From Clostridium minihomine (GTDB taxonomy: Bacteria; Bacillota; Clostridia; Oscillospirales; Acutalibacteraceae), in assembly GCF_900240385.1 (NCBI RefSeq), contig NZ_OEQH01000004.1, positions 186,001 to 250,000 of the forward strand: 64,000 nt of DNA. Direction: 5' to 3'. Under the pieces are notes generated by a model. That model was given only the letters and a program-made list of their open reading frames with translations, did not search any database and was not told the origin of the DNA. How positions within the stretch are numbered: the stretch's first letter is position 1; each line of letters opens with the position of its first letter. Made by a program: the position numbers and the translations under genes. Shown here one piece after another: positions 45,804 to 54,558 of this stretch.

Positions 45804-46380
45804 TTGCCCCTCAGACCGGGGCGGGCCCCTACTTTCTTTCAAGAAGAAAGTAGGCAAAGACTTGCCAAGGCTCTGCCTTTGGAATCCGTTAAAAATCAGT
45901 GGAAGACAGAAGTTTGGTGTAAGGCGCCGCTTGATCGTGGGTGGCGCACTCGCTTCCGGCGGCGCGCTACCGCACGGCGGTGCCGTCGAAAACTTTGTGC
46001 AATTCCTTTCGGAAAAATCAATATTTATTCTGCAAGTGAACCCATACTGGTCCCATCAAACTACGAAACTATAGTAAACTAAAGAAAGAGTTTATTTAAG
46101 GAAGAAACGAACAGAAATAACCACACTCAACTGCCAAAAAGGGAACCCTTACGCTCGGTCAACGAAGCGCCACTTTTCGGGTGACGCGCCGCTTTAGCGG
46201 CGTGGAGCCTTTGGCGCGATTCCACATAACTTATGTCTTATTGTTTTACGGATTCCAAAGGTGTCCTTTGTGTCGTTGAGAGGGGGTCCAGGGGGAGAGG
46301 ATCGAAACTCTCCCCCGGAAAGCCTTTGCTTCCTTTCGTCTTTCCACGAAAGGAAGTGCCCGCCCCGGCATGAGGGGCAA
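45804..46380. repeat. 577-bp element with inverted ends, possibly a MITE
   Basis: The ends read inwards TTGCCCCTCAGACCGGGGCG and, on the other strand, TTGCCCCTCATGCCGGGGCG; both then continue GGGC and match 21 of 23 bases. Next inside each end comes a hairpin (ACTTTCTTTC..GAAGAAAGTA on the left; CTTCCTTTC..GAAAGGAAG on the right) and then a shared CCTTTGGAATCCGT-AAAA block (left near 45873, right near 46245). No long credible protein is present: frames of up to about 100 codons have no ribosome site. The interior is GC-rich with several small hairpins. No target-site duplication is obvious. Confidence 0.6.
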
Positions 46381-46440
46381 TGTGAAAATTAGAAGAATAT
46401 TGTGCTTAAGAATATAAACCTAAAATACCATAATAAAAAT

Positions 46441-46653
46441 TCAATGATAAGGCTCTTTGCAGTCTGTAAGTCCGAGTAAATAATCTACACTTGTTTCATG
46501 AAATTGAGCCAATTTAATCAGAACCACACTGGGGATATCCAGATTTCCATTTTCATATCGGGAATATGTCGTCTGATTGATATTCAACATAGTAGCAAGT
46601 TTTTGTTGAGTAATATCCTTATCTTCCCTCAAATTCCTAATTCGTCGGTACAT
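46441..46653 (-). CDS. Small XRE-family transcriptional regulator
   Basis: The 70-residue protein is one complete XRE HTH: MYRRIRNLREDKDITQQKLA then TMLNINQTTYSRYENGNLD. The Cro/C1-type recognition helix is TTYSRYENGN. ATG at 46651-46653 with GGGGTGA 7 bases upstream; an in-frame extension of 17 residues has no ribosome site. It stands back to back with the small gene at 46978, across an operator-bearing region, so autoregulation is likely. Confidence 0.85.
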   Translation of the reverse strand: MYRRIRNLREDKDITQQKLATMLNINQTTYSRYENGNLDIPSVVLIKLAQFHETSVDYLLGLTDCKEPYH

Positions 46654-46697
46654 ATTTATCACCCCAACGATATAGTAAATTATGCGGAGAATGCACA

Positions 46698-46726
46698 TTG
46701 ACATTTATGCGGTTTTCGCATAAAAT
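46698..46726 (+). promoter_or_regulatory. Promoter with hairpin operator between the XRE gene and the 93-residue gene
   Basis: TTGACA (46698-46703), a 17-base spacer and TAAAAT (46721-46726) on the plus strand. The spacer holds the inverted repeat TTATGCG-GTTTT-CGCATAA, and a half-related TATGCGGAGAATGCA precedes the -35 box (46681-46695). The sites suit the adjacent XRE protein. The next plus-strand gene starts 252 bases away, in a leader I cannot assign. Confidence 0.65.
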
Positions 46727-46977
46727 AATATTATCACTCAACAATGGGGTGAAATTATTGATTACAATTAGTAATATATATTGTAAAATTAACTATTTGT
46801 TGTTTTGTATCATACAGATTATTTTCTAAATCAAAATAGCCTAAAAAGATAAAAAATTTGTCGTAACAGGAATTTTTTCGATAATCAGATTCTATTCGGG
46901 CAAAATTCCTGGCTTTTCTTTTCAAACACGCTATTCTTAATGCTTATGAAATACGAAAACGAAAGGAAAGAATAAAC

Positions 46978-47259
46978 ATGGTAGTTCGTCAACTTCGCGC
47001 CGACCAATACGAAACCGTGATGCAGTTCCTTTTACAAACCGCTCATTCCAGCCCCTTAGACGCCAGCCATACCATTTCTATGACCGTCAACGAAAGCCAA
47101 TACTGGCTTCGGGTTCAGCCCTGCCAAAAGCGCAAAATAGCGATTTTACAGGCTTTGCGCCTGCCGGGCAGCGGACAAAAGCTGGAACTAACTACGAATA
47201 ACCTTTTGCTTTCTTCCCTTTTTGAATTATTTCTTCTGCAAAGCCTGCCTGTGAAATAA
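46978..47259 (+). CDS. Hypothetical 93-residue protein
   Basis: Start ATG with GAAAGGAAAG 7 bases upstream; the product, MVVRQLRADQYETVMQFLLQ onwards, has a mixed alpha/beta character without TM segments or signal. I do not recognise it. It faces the small XRE gene and may be controlled by it. Another use as a toxin-antitoxin-like pair was considered but no toxin family fits. Confidence 0.65.
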   Translation: MVVRQLRADQYETVMQFLLQTAHSSPLDASHTISMTVNESQYWLRVQPCQKRKIAILQALRLPGSGQKLELTTNNLLLSSLFELFLLQSLPVK

Positions 47260-47267
47260 GCCTTTGA

Positions 47268-47789
47268 TTAGCTCCGATATTTTCGGCACACCTGATAGAA
47301 AGAAGTAGAGAAATACACCCCTGCTATCAGCATAAAGATAGGGGCGAACCCTCCGCCTTCCGGGAATAAAACAATGGCATAGGCCGCCACAAAGAACAAA
47401 GCGGTAATTTTCCAGCTGGTCATCAGCTGTTTGCTGTTCATTCGCTTACGCGATTTAATTTCCACATCATTGATGGCAAAAATCAAAAGGTAAGATACAA
47501 ACAGTGCCGCGCCCGTGATTAAAATTCGCAGAATTAATAACCCGTAAAACCCAAGTGGTGTGGTGAACCCAAGCAAATCCGCCACATAAATAACAGCAGA
47601 CACGCCCATAAAAATCTTGGCATAAAGGCGAATATCCATAAACCGGCCGCTGTAATCGCTAAGTTCCTTTATTCCCGCCAGCAAAAATGCATACCCTACA
47701 AAATCAGGCAAAATTCCGATCATTCCAGATCCAAAGGAAATGTTATAATCTAAAAACAAAAATAGAATCGCGATAAATAGTTTCGTCAT
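47268..47789 (-). CDS. Hypothetical multi-pass membrane protein
   Basis: The 173-residue protein has about five hydrophobic helices (about 4-22, 28-48, 62-80, 84-110, 128-165) and a basic loop KSRKRMNSKQ. I do not recognise the family. It converges with the 93-residue gene (8 bases between stops) and lies beyond the ABC system's terminator. Confidence 0.7.
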   Translation of the reverse strand: MTKLFIAILFLFLDYNISFGSGMIGILPDFVGYAFLLAGIKELSDYSGRFMDIRLYAKIFMGVSAVIYVADLLGFTTPLGFYGLLILRILITGAALFVSYLLIFAINDVEIKSRKRMNSKQLMTSWKITALFFVAAYAIVLFPEGGGFAPIFMLIAGVYFSTSFYQVCRKYRS

Positions 47790-47831
47790 GCCCGTTCCCT
47801 TTCTCTCAACCCATTTGTTTCATTATACAAA

Positions 47832-47858
47832 AAGAAGGCCTGCACCGCAAGCCTTCTT
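47832..47858 (-). terminator. Terminator after the ABC ATPase gene
   Basis: Stem AAGAAGGC/GCCTTCTT with an 11-base loop, followed by TTTTTG on the minus strand and by TTTTTT on the plus strand; bidirectional. Confidence 0.75.
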
Positions 47859-47877
47859 CTTTTTTATCCCGATTCGG

Positions 47878-48672
47878 TTAAGACAACAACATACGGTCAT
47901 TGACCAAAGCATCACCTTGAGCCGACTGGAACCGCTGAAGCAGCGCTTCCACCGTCAAGTTCTTTTTTTCTTCCCCTTCAATGTCAAACAGGACTTGGCC
48001 TGCATTCATCATGATAATACGGTTGCCATACGTTAATGCATCACGCATATTATGGGTCACCATCAGCGCCGTCAGGTTATCCCGTTTCACAAATTCATCG
48101 GTTAAACGAAGGACTGTTGCTGCCGTTTTGGGGTCCAGTGCAGCTGTATGCTCATCCAACAGCAAAAGCTTTGGCTTTTGCAAGGTAGCCATCAGCAAAG
48201 TCAGCGCCTGACGCTGGCCGCCGGAAAGCAGCCCAACTTTGCTGCTGAGCCGGTCTTCCAAGCCCAATTCCAACACTTGCAGCTGTTCCTGATACCGGGC
48301 GCGTTCCTCTTTGGTGATTCCCCAGCGCAGCGTGCGCCGTTTGCCGCGCCGATTGGCCAAAGCCAAGTTTTCCTCAATCCACATATTTCCGGCTGTGCCC
48401 CGCATGGGATCCTGAAACACGCGCCCTAATAGTCTTGCACGCTTGTATTCCGGCAAAAAAGTGATATCTTCACCATCGAGCTCAATTTGGCCGCCGTCAC
48501 AGGGAAACACGCCTGCCACCATGTTCAGCAGCGTACTCTTCCCGGCTCCGTTTCCGCCGATTACCGTGACAAAATCCCCAGGCTTCAAGTGAAGATTCAG
48601 ATTGACCAGGGCCTTTTTTTCATTTACCGTTCCTTTGTTAAAGGTACGGCATACATTGGTTAATTTTAGCAT
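47878..48672 (-). CDS. ABC transporter ATP-binding protein (TrpZ-like, COG1101 type)
   Basis: The 264-residue ATPase has Walker A GGNGAGKST, Q-loop VFQDPMRGTAGNM, signature LSGGQRQA, Walker B LLLLDEHTAALDP and H-loop VTHNM. The DEH Walker B and RGTAG Q-loop variants are typical of this COG1101 group. It partners the permease just upstream and the two binding proteins. Known systems of this set import tryptophan or related amino acids; substrate here is inferred only. Confidence 0.9.
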   Translation of the reverse strand: MLKLTNVCRTFNKGTVNEKKALVNLNLHLKPGDFVTVIGGNGAGKSTLLNMVAGVFPCDGGQIELDGEDITFLPEYKRARLLGRVFQDPMRGTAGNMWIEENLALANRRGKRRTLRWGITKEERARYQEQLQVLELGLEDRLSSKVGLLSGGQRQALTLLMATLQKPKLLLLDEHTAALDPKTAATVLRLTDEFVKRDNLTALMVTHNMRDALTYGNRIIMMNAGQVLFDIEGEEKKNLTVEALLQRFQSAQGDALVNDRMLLS

Positions 48673-48684
48673 ATCAAGCCCTCC

Positions 48685-49689
48685 TCAATCCTTCTGGTTC
48701 GCTTCATCCGGGTCCTTGTCCGAATTATCGATCACATCTTCAAAAGCGCTGTCCGGCACCAACCCTTTGGGGCCTTGCGCCGCACGGCGAACCATATATT
48801 CCTGAAAATTCCTGCTCATGATGGGAGTAAACAGAGCCAATGCCACCACAATAGAAGAAAGCAGCTTCATATCCTGCGATTTCAGGCCGAAGAACAGAAC
48901 CACCGCAATAATCACACGGTACACCACAGAGCCGGCGATCATCGCTGCCAGCCGATGCAAAAAGCCCAATCTCTGCCCCAAAATCACTTCACCGATAATC
49001 ACCGAGGCCAGTCCGATAACAATCGTACCGATTCCCATGCTGACGTCGCCGAATCCATTGACCTGAGCCACCAAAGAACCCGACAGCCCCACCAGGCCGT
49101 TGGACAAAACCAGCGCCAGAATCACAGTGACGTCGGTATTCACGCCCAAAGAGCGAACCATTTGAGCATTGTTTCCGGTTGCGCGAATTGCGCTGCCCAA
49201 TTCCGTGCCAAAGAACCAATACAAAAACATGATAACGGCAATCACCAGAACGCCGCCCAGCACCAGCTGCGCATTGTAACGGGAAAGGCCGGGAATCCAA
49301 TGTTCCACACGCAAATCCACCGTATCCACACCCAGCAAGGGAATATTCGCCCTGTCTTGCATGATGCGCAGATTAATAGAATACAAGGCCGTCATTGTCA
49401 GAATACCCGCCAAAATTCCGGGGATTTTCATTTTGGTATTTAAAAATCCTGTAATAAACCCGCAGACCATTCCGCCTGCCATGGCAAACAGCAAAGTTAA
49501 AAAAGGATCCATTCCTTTTTCGGTCAGGATGGCAGAAATCGCACCGCCGGTGGCGAAAGAGCCGTCTACCGTCAAGTCTGGAAAATCCAGAATTCGAAAG
49601 GTGATATAGACGCCCAGCGTCATAATTCCCCACAGCACACCCTGAGCTGCAGCGGCGTGAATCGCACCCAGTAAATTCATCAAGTTCAT
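48685..49689 (-). CDS. ABC transporter permease (TrpY-like, COG4120 type)
   Basis: The 334-residue permease has about nine TM helices, with motifs FRILDFPDLTVDGSFATGGA and NGLVGLSGSLVAQVNGFGDV of the branched-chain-like permease fold. I take the ATG at 49687-49689 (MNLMNLLG), with GGGGAAAG 5 bases before; another ATG is four codons upstream. A hydrophilic C-terminal tail (DNSDKDPDEANQKD) is cytoplasmic. Confidence 0.9.
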   Translation of the reverse strand: MNLMNLLGAIHAAAAQGVLWGIMTLGVYITFRILDFPDLTVDGSFATGGAISAILTEKGMDPFLTLLFAMAGGMVCGFITGFLNTKMKIPGILAGILTMTALYSINLRIMQDRANIPLLGVDTVDLRVEHWIPGLSRYNAQLVLGGVLVIAVIMFLYWFFGTELGSAIRATGNNAQMVRSLGVNTDVTVILALVLSNGLVGLSGSLVAQVNGFGDVSMGIGTIVIGLASVIIGEVILGQRLGFLHRLAAMIAGSVVYRVIIAVVLFFGLKSQDMKLLSSIVVALALFTPIMSRNFQEYMVRRAAQGPKGLVPDSAFEDVIDNSDKDPDEANQKD

Positions 49690-49831
49690 ATCTTTCCCCA
49701 TTCCCCTGTATTTACAGCATAGAAGGCGGTGGGACTGCCCACCGCCTGATGTCTGCATTTCCGGTTTGAATTTTACGTCACACGCGTTTCTCTTGGATTA
49801 TTTTAATGGAAAGCGCCGAAAAATTCAAGTT

Positions 49832-50866
49832 TTATTTCTTGCCAGCATTTGCAGAATCCTGGCCGCTCTTCAAAATTGATTCCGGAATTGTCAAACCCAT
49901 TTCTGTTGCGGCCACACTGTTATAGTGAGTATCCAGTGTCTCTTGATACTCAATGGGCATATCCCCCACATTCGCTTCGCCGCGCAATACTTTGGCTGCC
50001 ATCATCCCGGTTTGATATCCTAATTTTTCATAATTGATGCCCACCGTGCAGGTTCCGCCGTCGGTTACCATGCCCACAGCACCGGGAACCACAGGAACTT
50101 TATTGCGGGTGGTCACAGAAGTCACATTTTTCATGTTAGAAGCCATCAGATTATCGGTGGGAATATACACGCCCTGCACCTTGCCCATCATCGACTGGGT
50201 CACCTGCTGCACCTCGTTGGTGTTGGATGCGGTAAATTCCTGATATTTCAGCCCCAATTCGCCGCAGGCTGCTTTTGCCCACTCTGCCTGAAGCTTACTA
50301 TTGGTTTCGCTGGAGCTGTACAGAATCCCCACGGTTTCCAAAGAAGGAACCATGTCTTTTAATAGCTGAAGCTGCTCTTTTACAGGCGTTTTATCACTGG
50401 TTCCAGATACATTTGCACCGGGCTTTTCATTGCTTTGCACCAATTTTGCGTCTTTCGGGTCGGTAATGGCCGTTACTAACACCGGGGTATCGGTAATCAC
50501 CTTTACCACCGCCTGAGCCGCAGGAGTTCCAATTGCTAAAATCAGTTCCGGCTTTTTGCTAGCAAATGTATTGGCAATGGTCACGCAGTTTGCCTGTTCG
50601 CCCTGTGCATTTTGAACGTCATAAGTAATGTTTTTGCCTTCCACAAAGCCTTCATCCGCCAATGCCTGCCGAAATCCTTTGAGCGAAGCATCCAACGAGG
50701 GATGCGTCACCAGCTGCGCCACACCAACGGTAATCATTTTTCCTGTATCTCCGCCAGAGTTTCCGGCCGCTGCCGATGAATCGCCGCCGGAATTTCCACA
50801 GGCCGTGGCCGTCAGTGCTACCGTTGCAGCAAGCGCCACCGCAGCAATTTTATTTTTTATCCACAT
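49832..50866 (-). CDS. ABC substrate-binding lipoprotein (COG2984 type), second copy
   Basis: The 344-residue lipoprotein (lipobox TATAC near residue 22) matches the TrpX-type ABC_sub_bind family: TVGVAQLVTHPSLDASLKGF, AQAVVKVITDTPVLVTAITD. It is about two-thirds identical by eye to the protein at 51120-52133 and stands between it and the permease. Its own promoter lies at 50938-50966. Confidence 0.92.
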   Translation of the reverse strand: MWIKNKIAAVALAATVALTATACGNSGGDSSAAAGNSGGDTGKMITVGVAQLVTHPSLDASLKGFRQALADEGFVEGKNITYDVQNAQGEQANCVTIANTFASKKPELILAIGTPAAQAVVKVITDTPVLVTAITDPKDAKLVQSNEKPGANVSGTSDKTPVKEQLQLLKDMVPSLETVGILYSSSETNSKLQAEWAKAACGELGLKYQEFTASNTNEVQQVTQSMMGKVQGVYIPTDNLMASNMKNVTSVTTRNKVPVVPGAVGMVTDGGTCTVGINYEKLGYQTGMMAAKVLRGEANVGDMPIEYQETLDTHYNSVAATEMGLTIPESILKSGQDSANAGKK

Positions 50867-50937
50867 ATTGGTCCTCCTCGAGACGCTTTACTTAGTTGAA
50901 TTGTTCATTGGTTTAAAGCACAAAAATTAATAGCTGT

Positions 50938-50966
50938 ATTTTACTCTTCTATCAAAAAAATGTCAA
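50938..50966 (-). promoter_or_regulatory. Promoter of the second binding-protein gene
   Basis: Minus-strand TTGACA (50961-50966), 17-base spacer, TAAAAA (50938-50943). The leader then carries TGCTTTAAACCAAT, also present behind the other binding-protein promoter. Confidence 0.55.
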
Positions 50967-51013
50967 GTGTTGATTTCATCCCATCCGCAGGGTTCCCCTT
51001 TTTTCAGCAGAAA

Positions 51014-51046
51014 AAAAGCAGGCTGGCACAAAGGCCGCCTGCTTTT
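51014..51046 (-). terminator. Terminator after the first binding-protein gene
   Basis: Stem AAAAGCAGGC/GCCTGCTTTT with a 13-base loop followed by TTT on the minus strand, between the two binding-protein genes. Confidence 0.8.
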
Positions 51047-51119
51047 GACTGGGGACACCGGAAATTTTTTCTTCTCCGGATTTCCCCTTTCTTTGTTCTT
51101 TTTGTGAATTTACAACAGA

Positions 51120-52133
51120 TTATCGGGCGCTGACATCCTCACCCGCCAAAATACGGTCGGGAAGTGTAATTCCCAGCTGTTTGGCCACTTCTCCATTGTA
51201 AGAGATGTCGTAGTCTTCCTGGTATTCAATGGGCATTTCTCCAATTTGAGCCTCGCCCCTGAGCACTTTAGCCGCCATCAACCCAGTCTGGTACCCCAGC
51301 TTTTCATAGTTAATGCCCACTGTGCACAGGCCGCCGTTTTCGACCGGGCCAACTTCACCGACGATCAAAGGCAATTTCGCACCGGTAACCACTGCAGACA
51401 CCGTTTTCATTCCGGAAGCCAGCATATTGTCTGTGGGAATGTAAACCGCGTCCACTTTGCCAACCATAGACTGAGCTACCTGCTGGATTTCATTGGAATT
51501 TGAGATGGTAAACTCCTGATAACCAAGGCCTATCTCATCACAGACCTCTTTGGCCCATTTAATTTGAATCTGACTGTTGGTTTCGCTGGAAGTATACATC
51601 AAACCGATGGTTTTTGCCTGGGGAGCAATTTCTTTCAGCAGTTCCATCTGCTGTTTCACCGGCGTTTTGTCACTGGTTCCGGATACGTTTGCACCGGGGG
51701 CCTGATTGTCTTTCACCAGCTTGGCTTCTGCCGGGTCTGTCACCGCCGTTACCAAAACCGGAGTATCCGTAATCACTTTTACCACTGACTGCGCCACCGG
51801 AGTGGCAATTGCCAGAATCAAGTCGGGCTTTTTATTGGCAAACGTATTGGCAATGGTGATACAATTGGCCTGATCCCCTTGCGCATTCTGAATGTCATAG
51901 TTAATATTTTTACCCTCTTCAAAGCCTTCGGCCTGAAGGGCGTCTTTAAATCCTTTAAGCGCTGCATCCATCGCCGGATGTGTCATCAGCTGAGCCACAC
52001 CAATGGTGATAGCTTTGTCACCGCTGCTTCCGCCGGCCTGAACAGAGCTTCCGTTGGTATTGCCGCAGCCTGCCAAAGAAGCCGTCATCACAGCAGCCAA
52101 AGCCACCGCAACTATTTTCTTGAATCGTTTCAT
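51120..52133 (-). CDS. ABC substrate-binding lipoprotein (COG2984 type), first copy
   Basis: The 337-residue lipoprotein (lipobox SLAGC at about 19-23) belongs to the same ABC_sub_bind family (TIGVAQLMTHPAMDAALKGF). Between its terminator and its own promoter it forms a separate transcription unit upstream of the second copy. Divergence between the two in the ligand lobe (residues from about 120) suggests different ligands or affinity (inference). Confidence 0.92.
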   Translation of the reverse strand: MKRFKKIVAVALAAVMTASLAGCGNTNGSSVQAGGSSGDKAITIGVAQLMTHPAMDAALKGFKDALQAEGFEEGKNINYDIQNAQGDQANCITIANTFANKKPDLILAIATPVAQSVVKVITDTPVLVTAVTDPAEAKLVKDNQAPGANVSGTSDKTPVKQQMELLKEIAPQAKTIGLMYTSSETNSQIQIKWAKEVCDEIGLGYQEFTISNSNEIQQVAQSMVGKVDAVYIPTDNMLASGMKTVSAVVTGAKLPLIVGEVGPVENGGLCTVGINYEKLGYQTGLMAAKVLRGEAQIGEMPIEYQEDYDISYNGEVAKQLGITLPDRILAGEDVSAR

Positions 52134-52204
52134 ATTTTCCTCCTCCGCAGCGCGAAAACCGCCACAAACGATTTATTGGTTTAAAGCATCAATTGCTAAA
52201 AGTA

Positions 52205-52233
52205 ATTGTACTCGCCCCGTTTCAAAATGTCAA
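52205..52233 (-). promoter_or_regulatory. Promoter of the first binding-protein gene
   Basis: Minus-strand TTGACA (52228-52233), 17-base spacer and TACAAT (52205-52210). The leader carries TGCTTTAAACCAAT about 20 bases downstream, shared with the second copy. I looked for a T-box or riboswitch and saw none. Confidence 0.75.
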
Positions 52234-52397
52234 CCCCCGAAATCAATGATTCCGCAAAACATGGCACAAAAGACGCCTCCCCTGCACAGAGCGCATCCTT
52301 GGCCGGAGCCGATCGGTTCGTAATAAAGTCACATACATAAATTGGGTTTCCTGCTATTCTATGTAATAAGAACAATAATTTATTGGGAGGCTATTTT

Positions 52398-52712
52398 ATG
52401 TCTATCATCCATTTAACACATAAAAACTATCAAAAAGAAGTTCTGGAATCGAAAGAGCCTGTTTTAATTGATTTTTGGGCTCCCTGGTGCGGCCCCTGTC
52501 GAATGCTTTCCCCCGTTATGGAACAGCTGGCAAAAGAGCTGGACGGAAAAGTGAAAATTGCAAAAATTGATGTGGACGAAGAGCGGGCGCTGGCCGAGCA
52601 GTTTCAGGTGATGAGCATTCCCATGCTGGCCGTGATGCGAAACGGCAAACTGGCGGCTTCTTCGGTTGGTCTAAGACCCAAAGCACAAATTTTAAAAATG
52701 CTGGAAGAATAA
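52398..52712 (+). CDS. trxA: Thioredoxin
   Basis: The 104-residue protein has the WCGPC active site (PWCGPCRMLSP, about 30) and VDEERALAEQFQVMSIPML with the cis-Pro. It reduces disulfides and often serves CoA-disulfide or peroxide defence. ATG at 52398 with GGGAGG 8 bases upstream; the frame opens earlier. It is followed after 50 bases by CoA-disulfide reductase, likely in one operon. Confidence 0.94.
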   Translation: MSIIHLTHKNYQKEVLESKEPVLIDFWAPWCGPCRMLSPVMEQLAKELDGKVKIAKIDVDEERALAEQFQVMSIPMLAVMRNGKLAASSVGLRPKAQILKMLEE

Positions 52713-52762
52713 GCTTTCACCACAAAATGTGAGGTTTTGGAACAGAAAGGATGAAACAAACC

Positions 52763-54445
52763 ATGAAAGTTGTCATCATCGGCGGTGTCGCAGGCGGCGC
52801 GTCTGCGGCAGCTCGCCTGCGCAGACTGGATGAATCGGCACAAATTCTTCTTTTAGAGCGGGGGAATCACATTTCCTTTGCCAATTGCGGACTGCCTTAT
52901 TATGTGGGTGGTGAAATCACTCAGGAAGAGGCACTCACCCTTCAAACACCCGAAAGTTTCCGCATGCGCTTTCAAATTGAGGTGCGCACGAATCATGAGG
53001 CGACCGCCATCCATCCGCAAAGTCAAACCATCACTGTGCAGGATTTGTTTTCCGGGGAATCTTATGAAGAGTCTTACGACAAGCTGATCCTGTCCCCCGG
53101 GGCAGAACCGGTTCGCCTTCCTATTCCGGGCACGGATGCCTTGGGGGTCTTTACCCTGCGCACCATACCGGATGCTTTGGGCATTAAAAAATTCATCCAA
53201 ACCAATCAGGTCAAAAACGCCGTGATAGCCGGCGGCGGATTTATTGGGCTGGAAATGGCAGAGAACCTGGCTCAAGCCGGGCTGAAAACCACGTTAGTTG
53301 AGGCCGCCGACCACGTAATGGCCGCTCTGGATTACGATATGGCCTGTGAGGTACAGCAATATCTTCACCACAAAGGCGTTGAGTTGGTATTGTCTCAACG
53401 AATCCAAGAGATTGTACCGAAAGAAGGCGAACTTCAAGTTCAGTTGGAAAACGGAACGGTTCTTTCGGCGGGGCTGGTTCTTCTGGCCGCAGGCGTTCGT
53501 CCTGAAACAAAACTTGCCCGTGAGGCCGGATTAAAAACCAACGAAAGGGGCGCCATTGTGGTGGATGCTCACATGCTCACCTCGGATGAAAACATCTATG
53601 CCGTGGGCGATGCAGTCGAAGTGTTCCATCTGGTCAGCGGAAAGCCCTCGATGATTCCTTTAGCCGGCCCCGCCAACAAACAAGGTCGGATTGCCGCAGA
53701 CTGCATCTGCGGGCTAGACAGTGTTTACCGCGGCTCACAGGGTTCTTCAGTTTTAAAGCTGTTTGACATGACGGTGGCCACCACAGGGCTCAACGAAACA
53801 CTCGCCGCGGCAGCCGGACTGAATTTTGATAAAATCCACATCTTTTCCGCTTCTCATGCCACTTATTATCCGGGTGCAGAAAACCTGACCACTAAGGTTC
53901 TGTTTGAAAAAGAAACCGGCCGGATTTTAGGCGCCCAGCTGGTAGGATTCGGCGGAGTAGACAAACGGGGCGATGTACTGGCCACCGCCATTCGCGCCGG
54001 AATGACCGCATACGATTTGACAGAGCTGGAGCTTTGCTATGCTCCCCCCTATTCCTCGGCCAAAGATCCGGTCAACATGGCCGGCTATGCCATTGAAAAT
54101 CTTTTGACGGGAAAAGTACAGCAATTCCATTGGAATCAAATCGAAGAAATTCAGAAGAATCCCGACGCTGTTCTTCTGGATGTGCGCACCCACTGGGAGC
54201 GAAGTCAGGGCCTTATCCCCGGTTCGCAACATATTCCGCTGGATTCCCTGCGCGAGCACCTGAATTCTCTGGATTCGGCAAAGGAAATTTTCGTGCACTG
54301 CCACAGCGGACTGCGCAGTTATTTGGCTTGCCGGATTTTATCCCAAAACGGATTCCACTGCCATAATCTGTCGGGCGGATATCGTCTTTACGAAATCATC
54401 CAGAGCAACCGTGCGTGGGAAAATCCAGAACTTTCTGCACAGTAA
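52763..54445 (+). CDS. CoA-disulfide reductase with C-terminal rhodanese domain
   Basis: The 560-residue FAD enzyme has the dinucleotide motif IIGGVAGGASAAARLRRL, the single redox Cys42 in SFANCGLPYY and the NAD motif VIAGGGFIGLEMAENL. A rhodanese domain (about 455-555) ends with HCHSGLRS, whose Cys is intact. This fusion (CoADR-RHD, Npsr-type) reduces CoA or protein persulfides and polysulfides. I use the second ATG (52763), which matches homologues; an earlier ATG is 12 bases upstream directly abutting the purine tract. Confidence 0.92.
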   Translation: MKVVIIGGVAGGASAAARLRRLDESAQILLLERGNHISFANCGLPYYVGGEITQEEALTLQTPESFRMRFQIEVRTNHEATAIHPQSQTITVQDLFSGESYEESYDKLILSPGAEPVRLPIPGTDALGVFTLRTIPDALGIKKFIQTNQVKNAVIAGGGFIGLEMAENLAQAGLKTTLVEAADHVMAALDYDMACEVQQYLHHKGVELVLSQRIQEIVPKEGELQVQLENGTVLSAGLVLLAAGVRPETKLAREAGLKTNERGAIVVDAHMLTSDENIYAVGDAVEVFHLVSGKPSMIPLAGPANKQGRIAADCICGLDSVYRGSQGSSVLKLFDMTVATTGLNETLAAAAGLNFDKIHIFSASHATYYPGAENLTTKVLFEKETGRILGAQLVGFGGVDKRGDVLATAIRAGMTAYDLTELELCYAPPYSSAKDPVNMAGYAIENLLTGKVQQFHWNQIEEIQKNPDAVLLDVRTHWERSQGLIPGSQHIPLDSLREHLNSLDSAKEIFVHCHSGLRSYLACRILSQNGFHCHNLSGGYRLYEIIQSNRAWENPELSAQ

Positions 54446-54500
54446 GGAAAGAAAATAATTATTTTTCATTTAAAACCTTAAATATATTGAATATTTTTCC

Positions 54501-54540
54501 AACAGACCTTATACTGTTTATAGATAAGGTCTGTTTTTTT
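54501..54540 (+). terminator. Terminator after the CoA-disulfide reductase gene
   Basis: A 12-bp perfect stem AACAGACCTTAT/ATAAGGTCTGTT, 9-base loop, then TTTTTTT. It ends 20 bases before the Crp/Fnr start and may double as an attenuator. Confidence 0.88.
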
Positions 54541-54558
54541 ATCTTTGGGGGTGTTACA

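Noticed and set aside
45766-46082. Two roughly 100-codon open frames inside the inverted-end element
   Set aside because: No ribosome site, GC-skewed composition, frames run through the terminal repeats; treated as non-coding.
52134-52380. T-box or tryptophan leader upstream of the TrpX-like genes
   Set aside because: No specifier loop, T-box sequence or anti-terminator pair was found; only a promoter and a short leader are visible.
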